From Colwellia maritima (GTDB taxonomy: Bacteria > Pseudomonadota > Gammaproteobacteria > Enterobacterales > Alteromonadaceae), in the NCBI RefSeq assembly GCF_022669015.1, contig NZ_JAKKSL010000001.1:1346059-1410058 (forward strand): a stretch of DNA of 64,000 bases. The letters are read 5' to 3'. Positions 11,234 to 21,848 of the stretch are shown in pieces. The notes beneath the pieces are model-generated. The model saw only the letters and a program-made list of their open reading frames with translations, did no database searches and had not been told where the DNA came from. Every line of letters starts with the position of its first letter. Positions within the stretch are counted from its first letter, which is position 1. A program made the translations under genes and the position numbers.

Positions 11234-12527
11234 GAGGGCGTTCAAAATTCTGTGTCAGCTTAAATTTTTAAATATCGAGTACGCTGTCTAAGCGCCCATC
11301 AAAATAAATCGCTAACTGAGATAAACACAAGCTCCAATTGTGAATGGGCATTGTCCATTTCTCGGATGCGTTTAATATGCCAAAGATAAAGTAGCTTCAA
11401 CAAGCTATTTTCATTCGGGAACGCGCCTTTAGTTTTCGTCAGCTTTCTAAACTGACGATGTACGGCCTCAACGGCGTTCGTCGTATAAATCACCTTGCGG
11501 ATTTGCTCAGGATACTTGAAGTAAGCTGATAGATTATGCCATTTATTACGCCAGGAATTAATCACCAGTGGATAAGAGCTGCCCCATTTAGCATCAAGTT
11601 CATCAAGGGCTGACTCTGCAGCCTCCTTCGTTGCTGCTCGATAGACAGGCTTTAAATCAGCCATGAACGCTTTTTGATTTTTAGAAGCGACATACTTCAT
11701 TGAATTTCGTATCTGATGAACGATACACAATTGCACTTCGGTCTCAGGAAAAATGGCGGCAATAGCTTCAGGGAAACCCGTAAGCCCGTCAACACAGGCA
11801 ATAAGAATATCTTTAACGCCTCGATTATTTAGATCGGTCAGCACAGTTAGCCAGTAATTAGCGCCTTCATTTTCAGATAGATGTAAACCAAGGATTTCCT
11901 TTTTGCCGTGAATATCTAAGCCGAGTAAGGTGTAAACCGCTTTGCTGATATAGCGCCCATCTTCTTTCACTTTGTAATGAATAGCATCAAGCCAAACAAT
12001 CGGATAATGGCTATCTAGAGGCCGTTGTTGCCATGCTTTAAGCTCAGGAATTAATTTATCGGTAACAGCGCTTATGGTGCCTGTGGCAATGTTCATACCG
12101 TACATATCTTCAATGTGTTTGTTAATATCTCGATAACTCATACCCATACTGAACATGGATAGGATTTTTGAGTCTATTTCATCACTGAGCGTGGTTTGGT
12201 TTTTCTTAACGAGTTGAGGATCAAAACTACCACTTCGATCTCTTGGGGTATCTAGTTCAAAACTACCAACGGATGATTTAACAGTTTTAGTGCTAGAGCC
12301 ATTTTTTCGGTTAGGCTCTTGCTCATTAGAAAGGTGTTGCTCAAGCTCAGCCTGAAGTGCTGACTCAGTTAATTGTTTGATAAGTGATGTTAATACACCA
12401 TCTTTACCATTAAGCTTTTTACCTGATTGAAGTGCTTTAACTGCATCTTCGAAGTTGAATTGATTTGTCATGTGTCATTCCTGTTTTTACCATTTTACCG
12501 AAATGACACAGATTTTTGAACACTACC
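11234..12527. mobile_element. IS256-family insertion sequence, 1294 bp
   Basis: The ends at 11234-11257 and 12504-12527 are imperfect inverted repeats sharing GTTCAAAA and TCTGTGTCA. They enclose one transposase gene on the minus strand. Flanks read ATATTTTA on the left and ATATTTAG on the right, compatible with an 8-bp target duplication that differs by one T in the run. The right flank contains the stop codon of the neighbouring pseudopilin gene, so the element landed exactly at that gene's end. Confidence 0.88.
11268..12471 (-). CDS. IS256-family DDE transposase, frame break near C-terminus
   Basis: Mutator/IS256-type transposase. The catalytic triad can be placed in [23 protein letters not shown] and [15 protein letters not shown], with the C/D(2)H-like [10 protein letters not shown] between. 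The N-terminal part carries the usual [20 protein letters not shown]. The open frame stops at 11299, but the conserved end ([20 protein letters not shown]) continues in the next frame to a stop at 11268-11270. The break is at 11380-11385 (CCAAAG), the motif seen at other breaks. About 401 residues when restored. Confidence 0.9.
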
Positions 12528-12531
12528 ATAT

Positions 12532-13123
12532 TTAGATGCAAACAATTTCACCACCTGTTCTATCTTCATCTTTATCGTCATCATCAATATCTGAACTGAT
12601 ATAAGTTCGACCTGAAACCGAAACATCAATACCTCTAGAGCTACCTTCCTCGTCTTTGGGACAATAACGAAAACTAGCCGCAGGGGTTATTAGACGACCT
12701 GTTGGTGCATATATCACACTTGTTTGAGCATATTGCAATCTGTCACCTGATTTCACTGGATTTTTTATTTTAATCAGTTCATCGGGTAGTGCATATGTAT
12801 TACTGGTTGCAAGTAAATTGTCATCATTTGTGAATACACTAATTTGATTTTGCCAGTTTGTACTACAGGCATTACCAAGCAAGTGGACAAACAGTCGTAT
12901 TTTTACCTGTATTTATCGCTAGATTTCTTGCAGTTAATAATAACCGTTGCAGTTCGCTTATTTCATTATCAACACGCATTTTTACAATAAAAGTATTTAA
13001 GCTAGGTAAAGCAATTGTGGTCATAATCGCCACAATGCTAATAGCAACCATAATCTCAATTAATGTAAATCCTTGTTTTCGATATGTTGGTGAAAAAGAC
13101 GAAGTGCTTGATAAGTTATCCAT
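12532..13123 (-). CDS. FimT/GspH-family pseudopilin, copy 1, one frame break
   Basis: Minor pseudopilin with leader ending in YRKQG, then FTLIEIMVAISIVAIMTTIA. The conserved FimT body follows (LLLTARNLAINTGKNTTVCPL and FRYCPKDEEGSSRGIDVSVSG). The C-terminus is Asp-rich, DIDDDDKDEDRTGGE. The frame breaks at 12875-12880, where the minus strand reads GCTTGG and a single T removed restores the frame (Pro-Leu-Ala-Gly-Asn-Ala-Cys). The stop codon lies five bases from the IS element. Paralogue of the next gene upstream on the same strand. Role inferred: type IV pilus priming. Confidence 0.82.
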
Positions 13124-13295
13124 AATATACCCATAATCTACTGCTTTGAGGTTATTGTATTTATATCACTTTATTGCTTAACTCGCTAGTGCTTGTTTTT
13201 TAATCACACACAACTTTTATGTGAAATTATAGCTATGGAAGTGTATTAATATTGCGGTAAACATCGTCTGCTATTCTTTTAAAATAAAGTATTAC

Positions 13296-13907
13296 TTAGT
13301 TGCAATGGATTTCTTTGTTTCCTCTGTTTTCATCTAAGCCATCATGATCTATGTCACTTGATTGATAAATTCTACCAGAGCGTGCCACAATAATGCCTCT
13401 CGAATGATTTTCATAGTCTTTAGGACAGTATCTAAACGTGCCATTTGCTAGCCCGCTTAGTTGTCCTGTTGGTTTAAATGTTACCTTATTTCTGCCTTTC
13501 CCATAAATAAGTTCATCATCTTTTGTTATGGTTGGTCTTTTAATAATAATTTTTTCGTTTGCATCAAGTATTTTATTATTATTGAAATCAGTAAATACGC
13601 TGAGTTCATTTTGCCACTGAGTCGTACATTGTGACCCATTATCTAACGGGCATAGTATTGTTTTTTGTCCATGGTTGATGGCTGCGTTTCGTGCAATAAG
13701 TAGCATTCGGTGTAAGTGATAAATCTCATTATCTACACGCATCTTTACTATAAAATCATTAAAATTAGGTATGGCGATACCCGCAAGTATCGATACAATA
13801 GTGAGTGCAACCATCAATTCTAAGAGAGTAAATCCCCTAGTAATTTTAATACTTTTGTTGCTTTTAACAATGGCTCGCCAAGCGATAGAGTCAATCAGTT
13901 TAAACAT
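13296..13907 (-). CDS. FimT/GspH-family pseudopilin, copy 2
   Basis: Intact 203-residue paralogue of the preceding entry. A 24-residue leader ends in ITRG before FTLLELMVALTIVSILAGIA. Shared segments with copy 1 are NDFIVKMRVDNEI, ARNAAINHGQKTILCPL, TFRYCPKD and SRGIIVARSGRIYQSSDID. It has two Asp/Asn-rich stretches (DFNNNKILDANE and DIDHDGLDENRG) that look like calcium-binding loops; that function is inference. Transcribed away from nadE's direction of reading only by a short gap, with no other gene between the two copies. Confidence 0.85.
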   Translation of the reverse strand: MFKLIDSIAWRAIVKSNKSIKITRGFTLLELMVALTIVSILAGIAIPNFNDFIVKMRVDNEIYHLHRMLLIARNAAINHGQKTILCPLDNGSQCTTQWQNELSVFTDFNNNKILDANEKIIIKRPTITKDDELIYGKGRNKVTFKPTGQLSGLANGTFRYCPKDYENHSRGIIVARSGRIYQSSDIDHDGLDENRGNKEIHCN

Positions 13908-14040
13908 AAAAAATCCATTTTTAAATTAACTTCCTTGTAAACTAGGTATAGCTATTAAGAACAGATTTTGCTAATTATTATTAAAGTTTTTTTAAGATTT
14001 TTTTAAGTTTGTGAATACATGGTTGACTTTAGAAAGTAGC

Positions 14041-14907
14041 CTAATCGTAAATTGTTGGTATAGACTGACGTTTATGCTGTGTTTTTTTATAGATATCAAT
14101 GATATGTTGGCTTATTTTTGCTGAAACTGTTTTTCCTTCAAGAAAGTCGTCAAGCTGTTCATAACTAATACCTAAAGCATCTTCATCAGTCTTACCTGGC
14201 TCTAAATCCTCTAAATCAGCTGTTGGTGCTTTTTCAACTAAAATAGCCGGTGCACCTAAGTGTTTTGCCAACTGTCTAACTTGTCTTTTTGAAAGACCAA
14301 ACAGAGGAGCTAAATCACATGCACCATCCCCCCATTTAGTGAAGAAACCTGTAATGTTTTCTGCGCTGTGATCCGTTCCCAGTACTAAAGCACCTAATAT
14401 CCCTGCAATATGATATTGCGCTACCATGCGGGCGCGGGCTTTTACATTCCCTTTAGAAAAATCTATTTGGCTATCCGAAGCGTTTAATAACTTTGCATCA
14501 GACAAAGCTGATATCACCTCTTGATGTATGCCATTTACACCATCAAATACATTGGTTGTTACACAATGGCTAGGTTGTATAAAGTTTAAGGCCTGTTGAG
14601 CATCATCTTCATCAGCTTGCACACCATAGGGAAGTCTGACCGCAATGAATTTAAATTCGCTGTTAGCTTTTTTGTTACCGTTAGTTTTCGATATTTGTTG
14701 CAACTCACTATTAAGTTCAGTAACAGCGAGTTGAGCTAACCGACCACAAGTTGAAGAGTCAACCCCTCCACTGATACCGAGTACTAACGTTTTTAAGCCT
14801 GAATTTTTTAATGTTGATTTAATAAAATCAATACGACGACGAATTTCAAACGCAACATCTATTTCAGGTAGAACTTTCATTTTATCAATAATAGCTTGCT
14901 GTTCCAT
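14041..14907 (-). CDS. nadE: Ammonia-dependent NAD synthetase
   Basis: Converts nicotinate adenine dinucleotide to NAD using ATP and ammonia. The PP-loop SGGVDSS in [39 protein letters not shown], and the C-terminal KKTQHKRQ match bacterial NadE. There is no glutaminase domain. The ATG at 14907 is chosen because AGGA precedes it; an upstream in-frame ATG at 14961 would add 18 residues that do not resemble the family. Frame intact. Confidence 0.93.
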   Translation of the reverse strand: MEQQAIIDKMKVLPEIDVAFEIRRRIDFIKSTLKNSGLKTLVLGISGGVDSSTCGRLAQLAVTELNSELQQISKTNGNKKANSEFKFIAVRLPYGVQADEDDAQQALNFIQPSHCVTTNVFDGVNGIHQEVISALSDAKLLNASDSQIDFSKGNVKARARMVAQYHIAGILGALVLGTDHSAENITGFFTKWGDGACDLAPLFGLSKRQVRQLAKHLGAPAILVEKAPTADLEDLEPGKTDEDALGISYEQLDDFLEGKTVSAKISQHIIDIYKKTQHKRQSIPTIYD

Positions 14908-15054
14908 TGGGGATCCTGTTTTAAGCGAAAATACACATTTGAAAAAGCTTATTTCCAACATAGAACTAAAAACTTAATCAATAGGGTGTTATATTAAATC
15001 AACAGTCTAACAAAATAAAAGCGTGATTTGGTAATAAACGCGTTGTAATATTAA

Positions 15055-15432
<378 letters not shown>

Positions 15433-15456
15433 ATCATTAAGTTATTAAATATATGC

Positions 15457-15487
15457 GTTACGAGTAGCACGCTGTGCGACTCGTAAC
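15457..15487. terminator. Strong hairpin after glnB
   Basis: GTTACGAGT pairs with ACTCGTAAC, and an inner GCAC pairs with GTGC around a 3-base loop. It lies between the ends of the convergent genes glnB and bamD. No U-tract follows on either strand, so terminator function is likely but not certain. Confidence 0.5.
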
Positions 15488-15515
15488 TGCTAATAAATAA
15501 TTATGTTCTTAACGA

Positions 15516-16280
15516 CTATCTTACCAACGAATTATTAGGGTAATTTGCCGCTAATACTAACAAGGCATTTTTCTTTAACTCAAGCAATCCAAGTTTATCA
15601 TAACATTCGATCATTATTTCTAATGCCGGCTCTAACTCTGGGCTTGGTGAGAAATATTCAACAATGTATCTCCCTCTATTGGCTGCAGACGCATAGGCTT
15701 CACGCTTTAAATAAAAGTTTGCTATAGATAATTCATATTTTGCAAGTCGAGACTTAATATCAATCATTCTTTTTTGTGCGTCGGCAGCATATTTACTTTC
15801 TGGGAAATCAGTTACTATGCGTTTTAAATCATTAAAAGCATCACGTGATGCTGTTGGATCTCTATCTGATCTATCTATTCCGGCTAGATCTTGGAATAAA
15901 TTCTCTTCTGTGGATAAATTGATTAAAGCTCGCATGTAATAAACATAATCAGTATTAGGGTTGTTCGGATTTAATCGCAAAAATCGATCGGTTAACGCTA
16001 TGCCCTGTGCTGCGTCCCCTACTTTGTAATAGGCATAAATCAAATCAAGCTGTACTTGATGTGAGATTGGCCCAAAAGGAAAACGCGAATCAATAGCGCC
16101 AAGAATTTGAATCGCTTTTTGATATAAACCATTATCTAAGGCATCTCGAGCATCTACAAAGAGCGCTTGGGCTGATTTATCTGGGACTTTATCTATATCA
16201 TTTTCAATGTCTGAAGATGAACAACCGGCTAACATTAATGCTAGGGTGATAAATATTACTTTTATTGTCATTTTTTCCAT
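15516..16280 (-). CDS. bamD: Outer membrane assembly lipoprotein BamD
   Basis: Essential lipoprotein of the BAM complex that inserts beta-barrel proteins. The signal peptide ends in lipobox LMLAGC (Cys19), then SSSDIENDIDKVPDKSAQ. TPR-type repeats follow (ALDNGLYQKAIQILGAIDSRFPFG, DLIYAYYKVGDAAQGI). The conserved YVYYMRAL and ANFYLKREAY are present. A second ATG three codons in (16271) has GGA upstream and may be the true start. Divergent from rluD, the standard gammaproteobacterial arrangement. Confidence 0.93.
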   Translation of the reverse strand: MEKMTIKVIFITLALMLAGCSSSDIENDIDKVPDKSAQALFVDARDALDNGLYQKAIQILGAIDSRFPFGPISHQVQLDLIYAYYKVGDAAQGIALTDRFLRLNPNNPNTDYVYYMRALINLSTEENLFQDLAGIDRSDRDPTASRDAFNDLKRIVTDFPESKYAADAQKRMIDIKSRLAKYELSIANFYLKREAYASAANRGRYIVEYFSPSPELEPALEIMIECYDKLGLLELKKNALLVLAANYPNNSLVR

Positions 16281-16383
16281 GGAATTTGCAATTACGCCTT
16301 AGTTTAAAATTAAATAAGTATGAAACCCTTCACACCCGTATAGCATGGATATCATAAAAAGGGTAAAATGAAACTATTATACC

Positions 16384-16410
16384 TAGTGCATACTTGTTAG
16401 TGCATACTTG
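16384..16410. repeat. Tandem 13-bp direct repeat upstream of rluD
   Basis: TAGTGCATACTTG occurs twice with a single T between. It is in the divergent bamD-rluD intergenic region, so it could be regulatory or a small slippage duplication. Confidence 0.5.
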
Positions 16411-16473
16411 AGTATTAGCATTCTAACCTAGCAATCATTAGTTACACAACGTTAAAAATTTAAAGAGAGTTTA

Positions 16474-17450
16474 ATGTCAGAAATAATTCAACATAAAGAT
16501 ACTGTACCAGATTCGTGTTTAGGTAAACGTTTAGACCAAACTTTGGCGATAATGTTTCCAGATTATTCACGTTCAAGGTTAAAAGATTGGATTTTAGCCG
16601 GTTGCGTGATGGTGAATAACGAAGTGTTAGCCCGAGCTCGAGAGAAAATGTATGGTGGGGAAATTATTACCATCAATGCAGAAGTTGAAGCCGAGCGGCG
16701 CTTTGAAGCACAAAATATAGCATTAGATATAGTTTATGAAGATGATCATATCTTAGTAATTAATAAACCAAATTTGGCTTAGTTGTTCACCCTGGTGCAG
16801 GGAACCCTGATGGCACGGTATTGAATGCTTTATTGCATTATTTCCCTGCTATCGAAGTAGTACCACGTCTTGGTATTGTTCATCGTTTAGATAAAGATAC
16901 TACTGGTTTAATGGTTGTTGCAAAAACTATTGCAGCACAAACCAATTTAGTAGAAGCATTACAGTTAAGAGAAATTACACGGGAATATGAAGCGGTAGCC
17001 AACGGTTTAATGACAGCCGGAGGGGTAGTCGATGAGCCGATTGGTCGTCATGCCACTAAGCGTACTCATATGGCAGTAACCTTTTCGGGTAGACCCTCTG
17101 TGACTCATTATCGAGTGATGGAAAAGTACCGTTTGCATACTCGTTTGCGTTTACGTCTTGAAACAGGTCGTACACATCAAATTCGTGTGCATATGGCGCA
17201 TATAACTCATCCACTTATTGGTGACCCTGTTTATGGCGGACGACCAAGACCACCCAAAAATGCGACGCCTGAATTACTCACTAAACTGCGTGGTTTTAAA
17301 CGCCAAGCCTTGCATGCAGCAATGTTGTCGCTTTATCACCCCATTACAGGGGAGTTAATGACATGGCATGCTGATTTACCTGAGGATTTTGTTGAGTTAG
17401 TTGAGTTATTACAAGCAGATACGAAACTGAATGCGTCAGAAGAGTATTAA
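16474..17450 (+). CDS. rluD: 23S rRNA pseudouridine synthase RluD, one frame break
   Basis: Makes pseudouridines 1911/1915/1917 in helix 69 of 23S rRNA. An N-terminal S4 domain (LDQTLAIMFPDYSRSRLKDW) precedes the catalytic domain with HRLDKDTTGLMV and the active-site Asp. GRTHQIRVHMAH is also conserved. The frame breaks at 16768-16777 (CCAAATTTGG). The family has Lys-Pro-Ala-Gly-Leu-Val-Val-His here, and CCAGCTGG, a site hit on both strands, would restore it with two fewer bases. The gene overlaps or abuts pgeF. Confidence 0.93.
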
Positions 17451-17457
17451 CTATAAC

Positions 17458-18249
17458 ATGCAGCAAGAAGTAGATTCCGCCATTGAACAAGTTCAATGGC
17501 CTATTTGCTCTTTACGTGATAAAAAAAGAATAAATGACCATGTGTTTGCACTGCAAACTACCCGTGTATCGCCAAAAGAATATGTTAATGATTTATCTTC
17601 ACCTTACCGCTATTTCAATTTGGGTTTACATGTTGGCGATTGCGCGAAACACGTAGAGAAAAATCGCCAATATATACAAACCCTATTTCCTACAAATATT
17701 AAGATTCAATGGTTTAAACAAGTGCATGGCAATGAGGTGGCTGAAGTAAGCCAAGTGTCATCACACAATATTACTGCTGATGCTGCGGTGACAAGGGAAA
17801 AGGATATTGGTTTAGCTATTATGACGGCTGATTGCTTACCTATTTTATTAGTCTCAAAATTAGGGGATGAAATAGCGGCTATTCATGGTGGTTGGCGGCC
17901 ATTAGTGGCTAATATTATTAACAATACCCTTGAAAAAATGAAAACCAAACCGACGGATCTTTATGCTTGGCTTGGGCCTTGTATTTCACAAAAAAATTTT
18001 GAAGTGGGTCATGAAGTTAAAGCTCAGTTTGTTGAACAGGATGAAGGTTTTTCTTTAGCCTTCAAAGTGAGTGTTAACGGTAAATATCTCGCTGACTTAC
18101 ACCACATTGCCCGCTTACAGCTAGAAAATTTAGGTATTCAGCAAATAAGTACCTTGCCAGAGTGTACTTATGCTAATACTGATAAATATTACTCTTACCG
18201 AAAAAATGCAGTTACCGGACGAATGGCTACTGTTATTTGTCTTAAGTAA
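17458..18249 (+). CDS. pgeF: Peptidoglycan editing factor / laccase-domain protein PgeF
   Basis: YfiH/LACC1 family cytoplasmic enzyme with purine nucleoside phosphorylase-type activity, linked to correct peptidoglycan composition. Motifs: KQVHGNEV, MTADCLPILLV, IHGGWRPLV, WLGPCISQKNFEVG and the final CTYANTDKYYSYRK. The Cys and His ligands of the family are present. An alternative ATG at 17431 overlaps rluD by 20 bases; 17458 is equally plausible and avoids that overlap. Follows rluD and precedes clpB, as in E. coli. Confidence 0.92.
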   Translation: MQQEVDSAIEQVQWPICSLRDKKRINDHVFALQTTRVSPKEYVNDLSSPYRYFNLGLHVGDCAKHVEKNRQYIQTLFPTNIKIQWFKQVHGNEVAEVSQVSSHNITADAAVTREKDIGLAIMTADCLPILLVSKLGDEIAAIHGGWRPLVANIINNTLEKMKTKPTDLYAWLGPCISQKNFEVGHEVKAQFVEQDEGFSLAFKVSVNGKYLADLHHIARLQLENLGIQQISTLPECTYANTDKYYSYRKNAVTGRMATVICLK

Positions 18250-18260
18250 TAGTAGCCATT
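18222..18260 (+). terminator. Hairpin overlapping the pgeF stop codon
   Basis: AATGGCTACTGTTA near the end of pgeF pairs with TAATAGTAGCCATT just beyond the stop. There is no good U-tract, so it may be an attenuating or stabilising hairpin rather than a strict terminator. Confidence 0.4.
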
Positions 18261-18305
18261 ATCAGTTTATTCTTTGTTCTAAATCAACTAAATAAATTTT
18301 TTATC

Positions 18306-18334
18306 TATTGAAAAAGACCACATTAACCCTAATG
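18306..18334 (+). promoter_or_regulatory. Possible heat-shock (sigma-32) promoter of clpB
   Basis: TTGAAA (18308-18313), a 13-base spacer and CCCTAATG (18327-18334) resemble the sigma-32 pattern of TTGAAA and CCCCAT-T. The element lies 64 bases upstream of the clpB ATG. clpB is a sigma-32 gene in relatives, which supports the assignment. Confidence 0.5.
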
Positions 18335-18397
18335 TTATAGGTAACTCTTTTAGATATCACTAATTCATAAGTCCAGTAATATGGCAGGAGAATATTT

Positions 18398-20968
18398 ATG
18401 CGTTTAGACAGATTTACTCAATCATTCCAAGAATCCATTGCCGATGCTCAATCATTGGCATTAGGGCGTGATCATCAATTTATTGAACCTGTTCATTTGA
18501 TGTTAGCGTTGTTAAATCAAAATGGAAACTCTGTTATTCCCTTATTAAAAAGTGCGGGTATTGATGTACGAACTTTACGAACGAAAGTTGAGCAAGCACT
18601 ACAGTCATTAGCGCAAGTTGAAGGCTCTGATGGCGATGTTCAGCTTTCTTCTGCGTCAGGAAAGCTACTTAATTTATGTGATAAGCATGCGCAAAAAATG
18701 TCAGATAAATTTATTTCATCTGAAATGTTTTTGCTCGCGGCTTTAGAAGACAAAGGAGTGTTAGGCAATATACTCAAAGAATTGGGGGCCAACGATCAAC
18801 GTATTAAAGCGGCTGTTGAGCATGTACGTGGTGGGCAAACAGTTGATGATCAAAATGCTGAAGATGTTAGACAAGCATTAAATAAATATACAGTTGATTT
18901 AACTGAGCGTGCTGAACAAGGAAAATTAGATCCTGTGATTGGCCGCGACGATGAAATTAGACGTACATTGCAAGTATTGCAACGCAGAACTAAAAATAAC
19001 CCTGTATTAATCGGTCAACCTGGTGTTGGTAAAACAGCCATTGTTGAAGGCTTAGCACAACGTATTGTTGACCATGAAGTACCCGAAGGTCTTAAAAATA
19101 AACGAGTTTTGTCCTTGGATATGGGCGCTTTAATCGCGGGTGCAAAATATAGAGGTGAATTTGAAGAACGTTTAAAAGCAGTATTAAATGAGCTAGCCCA
19201 AGAAGAAGGTCAGGTGATTTTATTTATTGATGAATTACACACCATGGTAGGTGCAGGAAAAACCGATGGTGCAATGGATGCAGGTAATATGCTAAAACCT
19301 GCGCTTGCTCGAGGTGACTTGCATTGTGTTGGGGCAACTACGTTAGATGAATATCGTAAGTATATTGAAAAAGATGCTGCGCTTGAGCGTCGTTTTCAAA
19401 AGGTTATAGTAGATGAGCCAAGTGTTGAAGACACTATTGCCATTCTACGAGGCTTAAAAGAGCGTTATGAACTTCATCATAACGTAGTCATAACTGACCC
19501 TGCGATTGTTGCAGCTGCTACTTTATCTCATCGCTATATCAGTGATAGGCAGTTACCAGATAAAGCGATTGATTTAATTGATGAAGCTGCATCAAGTATT
19601 CGTTTGCAAATGGACTCTAAACCTGAGGATTTAGATCGCCTTGAGCGCCGACTTATTCAACTTAAATTAGAGCAGAAAGCCTTAGAAAAAGATGCTGATG
19701 ATGCATCGAAAAAACGTTTGGCTGATATTTCAGAACAAATAAATGAAAGGCAGCAAGAATATGATGAGCTTGATGAGGTGTGGACAACAGAGAAAGCGGC
19801 ACTGTATGGCACTCAAACGATCAAGGAAGAATTGGAGCAAGCGCGCATTGAATTGGAAGCGGCAAAACGCGTTGGGGATCTTAATCGTATGTCAGAACTA
19901 CAATACGGCCGATTACCCGAGCTTGAAAAACAACTCGATTTAGCAAGTCAGGCTGAAATGCAAGAAATGAGTTTATTAGCCAATAAAGTCACTGATGTCG
20001 AAATTGCCGAGGTGCTTAGCCGTTCGACAGGAATTCCAATTTCTAAGATGTTAGAGCAAGAGCGTGATAAATTGCTCAATATGGAAGAGGCGTTGCATCA
20101 ACGTGTTATTGGTCAAAGTGAGGCTGTAACGTCAGTGTCCAATGCTATTCGACGTTCTCGCGTCGGGTTAGCCGATCCAAATCAACCAATAGGTTCTTTT
20201 TTATTTTTAGGACCAACAGGTGTCGGTAAAACTGAGTTAACGAAAGCACTTGCTTACTTCCTTTTTGATAGTGAAGACTCGTTGATTCGTATCGACATGT
20301 CAGAATTTATGGAGAAACATTCGGTCGCGCGTTTAGTTGGGGCACCTCCTGGTTATGTAGGATATGAAGAAGGTGGTTACTTAACTGAAGCGGTTCGCCG
20401 TAAACCTTACTCCGTTATATTATTGGATGAAGTGGAAAAAGCACATGGTGATGTATTTAACATATTACTACAAGTGCTTGATGATGGACGTTTAACTGAT
20501 GGGCAAGGAAGAACAGTTGATTTTAAAAATACCGTGATTATCATGACCTCTAACCTCGGCTCAGATATTATTCAGTCGTTTGGTGATGACAGTCAATATC
20601 AAGCGATGAAAACACAAGTTATGAATGAAGTAAGTCATCATTTTAAACCTGAGTTTATCAACAGAATTGATGAGTCAGTTGTTTTCCACCCATTATTATC
20701 GACACAAATTGAAAAAATTGCCAAGATTCAGATCCAAGCATTGGCCGATCGTTTAACACAACAAGAACTAAGCTTAGATATTAGTGAGGAAGCTTTAGCT
20801 TTAATTTCACAAACTGGATTTGATCCAATTTTTGGTGCTAGACCATTAAAACGGGTTATTCAGCAAGAAATAGAAAACCCATTGGCACAACGATTATTAG
20901 CGGGGACTTTTGCAAAAGGGTCTACCATAAATGTTACAGTGAAAGCGGGGAAGTTATCATTTGAGTAA
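18398..20968 (+). CDS. clpB: Chaperone disaggregase ClpB
   Basis: Hexameric AAA+ ATPase that rescues aggregated proteins with DnaK. Intact at 856 residues, normal for the family. Order: Clp N-domain ([20 protein letters not shown]), first AAA domain with Walker A GQPGVGKT and Walker [10 protein letters not shown], a coiled-coil middle domain (about residues 410-530, rich in Lys/Glu/Leu), and second AAA domain with [19 protein letters not shown] and C-terminal [18 protein letters not shown] precedes the ATG. The longest gene here without any frame break. Confidence 0.97.
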   Translation: MRLDRFTQSFQESIADAQSLALGRDHQFIEPVHLMLALLNQNGNSVIPLLKSAGIDVRTLRTKVEQALQSLAQVEGSDGDVQLSSASGKLLNLCDKHAQKMSDKFISSEMFLLAALEDKGVLGNILKELGANDQRIKAAVEHVRGGQTVDDQNAEDVRQALNKYTVDLTERAEQGKLDPVIGRDDEIRRTLQVLQRRTKNNPVLIGQPGVGKTAIVEGLAQRIVDHEVPEGLKNKRVLSLDMGALIAGAKYRGEFEERLKAVLNELAQEEGQVILFIDELHTMVGAGKTDGAMDAGNMLKPALARGDLHCVGATTLDEYRKYIEKDAALERRFQKVIVDEPSVEDTIAILRGLKERYELHHNVVITDPAIVAAATLSHRYISDRQLPDKAIDLIDEAASSIRLQMDSKPEDLDRLERRLIQLKLEQKALEKDADDASKKRLADISEQINERQQEYDELDEVWTTEKAALYGTQTIKEELEQARIELEAAKRVGDLNRMSELQYGRLPELEKQLDLASQAEMQEMSLLANKVTDVEIAEVLSRSTGIPISKMLEQERDKLLNMEEALHQRVIGQSEAVTSVSNAIRRSRVGLADPNQPIGSFLFLGPTGVGKTELTKALAYFLFDSEDSLIRIDMSEFMEKHSVARLVGAPPGYVGYEEGGYLTEAVRRKPYSVILLDEVEKAHGDVFNILLQVLDDGRLTDGQGRTVDFKNTVIIMTSNLGSDIIQSFGDDSQYQAMKTQVMNEVSHHFKPEFINRIDESVVFHPLLSTQIEKIAKIQIQALADRLTQQELSLDISEEALALISQTGFDPIFGARPLKRVIQQEIENPLAQRLLAGTFAKGSTINVTVKAGKLSFE

Positions 20969-21010
20969 CATCATGATAATTTTTTAACGGGTTAACACTG
21001 ATAAATAGGG

Positions 21011-21045
21011 CGCTCTTTGTTTTAGTTGGCAAAGAGCGTTTTTTT
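21011..21045 (+). terminator. Rho-independent terminator of clpB
   Basis: CGCTCTTTG and CAAAGAGCG form a perfect 9-bp stem around a 10-base loop, followed directly by seven T. Confidence 0.9.
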
Positions 21046-21049
21046 ATGA

Positions 21050-21523
21050 TTAATTATTATCATTACTGTCTGTTGTACAGTACATACTGATTTGTTTCTT
21101 CGTAATCACAAGTTGCGCTTTTTTCTCTTTGTCTGACATTGCTCTGTTAGTGCCATCAGCATCAGTCATCATGACCTTATCAAAAGAATTAAGCATTTGT
21201 TGGTTGAGCTGAGCGGCCTTGCAGTTTTTCTTAGCAATTTCTGCATTTTTAGCAAACACTTCTGCTTTTTCTTTTTCATATTGAGACATTTGTTCATCTA
21301 GTGTTGGTTTATTGGTAGTCCCTGGTGGCACTTTTTCTTTTGCTTGAAAAGAAGAGACCGTGGTCAATTGAGTATAATCAACATTTTGTGGCTGTTGCTG
21401 ACTATAATGAACAACATTATTTTCATCAAGCCAACGATATATCGCAATATCTTTTGCTATGACATTCATACTAAAAGTAACAGCACACCATAATCCAACG
21501 GCGACTAAATTTCGACGATACAT
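21050..21523 (-). CDS. DUF4124 domain secreted protein
   Basis: A 157-residue exported protein of unknown function. A signal peptide (LVAVGLWCAVTFSMNVIAKD) precedes the DUF4124 signature IYRWLDENNVVHYSQQQP. The C-terminal half is charged and probably helical (DEQMSQYEKEKAEVFAKNAE) with two Cys. DUF4124 proteins are common in gammaproteobacterial periplasms. It converges on clpB. The signature is clear; the role is unknown. Confidence 0.8.
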   Translation of the reverse strand: MYRRNLVAVGLWCAVTFSMNVIAKDIAIYRWLDENNVVHYSQQQPQNVDYTQLTTVSSFQAKEKVPPGTTNKPTLDEQMSQYEKEKAEVFAKNAEIAKKNCKAAQLNQQMLNSFDKVMMTDADGTNRAMSDKEKKAQLVITKKQISMYCTTDSNDNN

Positions 21524-21848
21524 ATATATTCCTTTGCAACTAATGAGTTATTTGTTCTTTGCTATAAGCGTTTTACACAGATAAATTAACTTAGGGCAAA
21601 TTTATTATTTATTCAATCAGTTTTTGAATTTTTCTATAATTATCAGTATTATTTTCTTTAACTTATTTGAGAATAAATGTATTTATGGTTTTTTTATTCT
21701 ATTATTGAGTGAATTTGCACGTCATTATAATATTCAAAGAAGCTCGATAACATAATTTGATCGCAGTCCTGAAAACAGAATGCCATCAAAAAAGTGTTTT
21801 ACTAATTACCTGAATGACGTTAGACCAACATTATAAACAGAGTGAAAT
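21524..21848. other. 325-bp divergent intergenic region
   Basis: AT-rich spacer between the DUF4124 gene and the ion channel gene, which must hold both promoters. I see no repeat, RNA gene or clear promoter. Confidence 0.4.
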
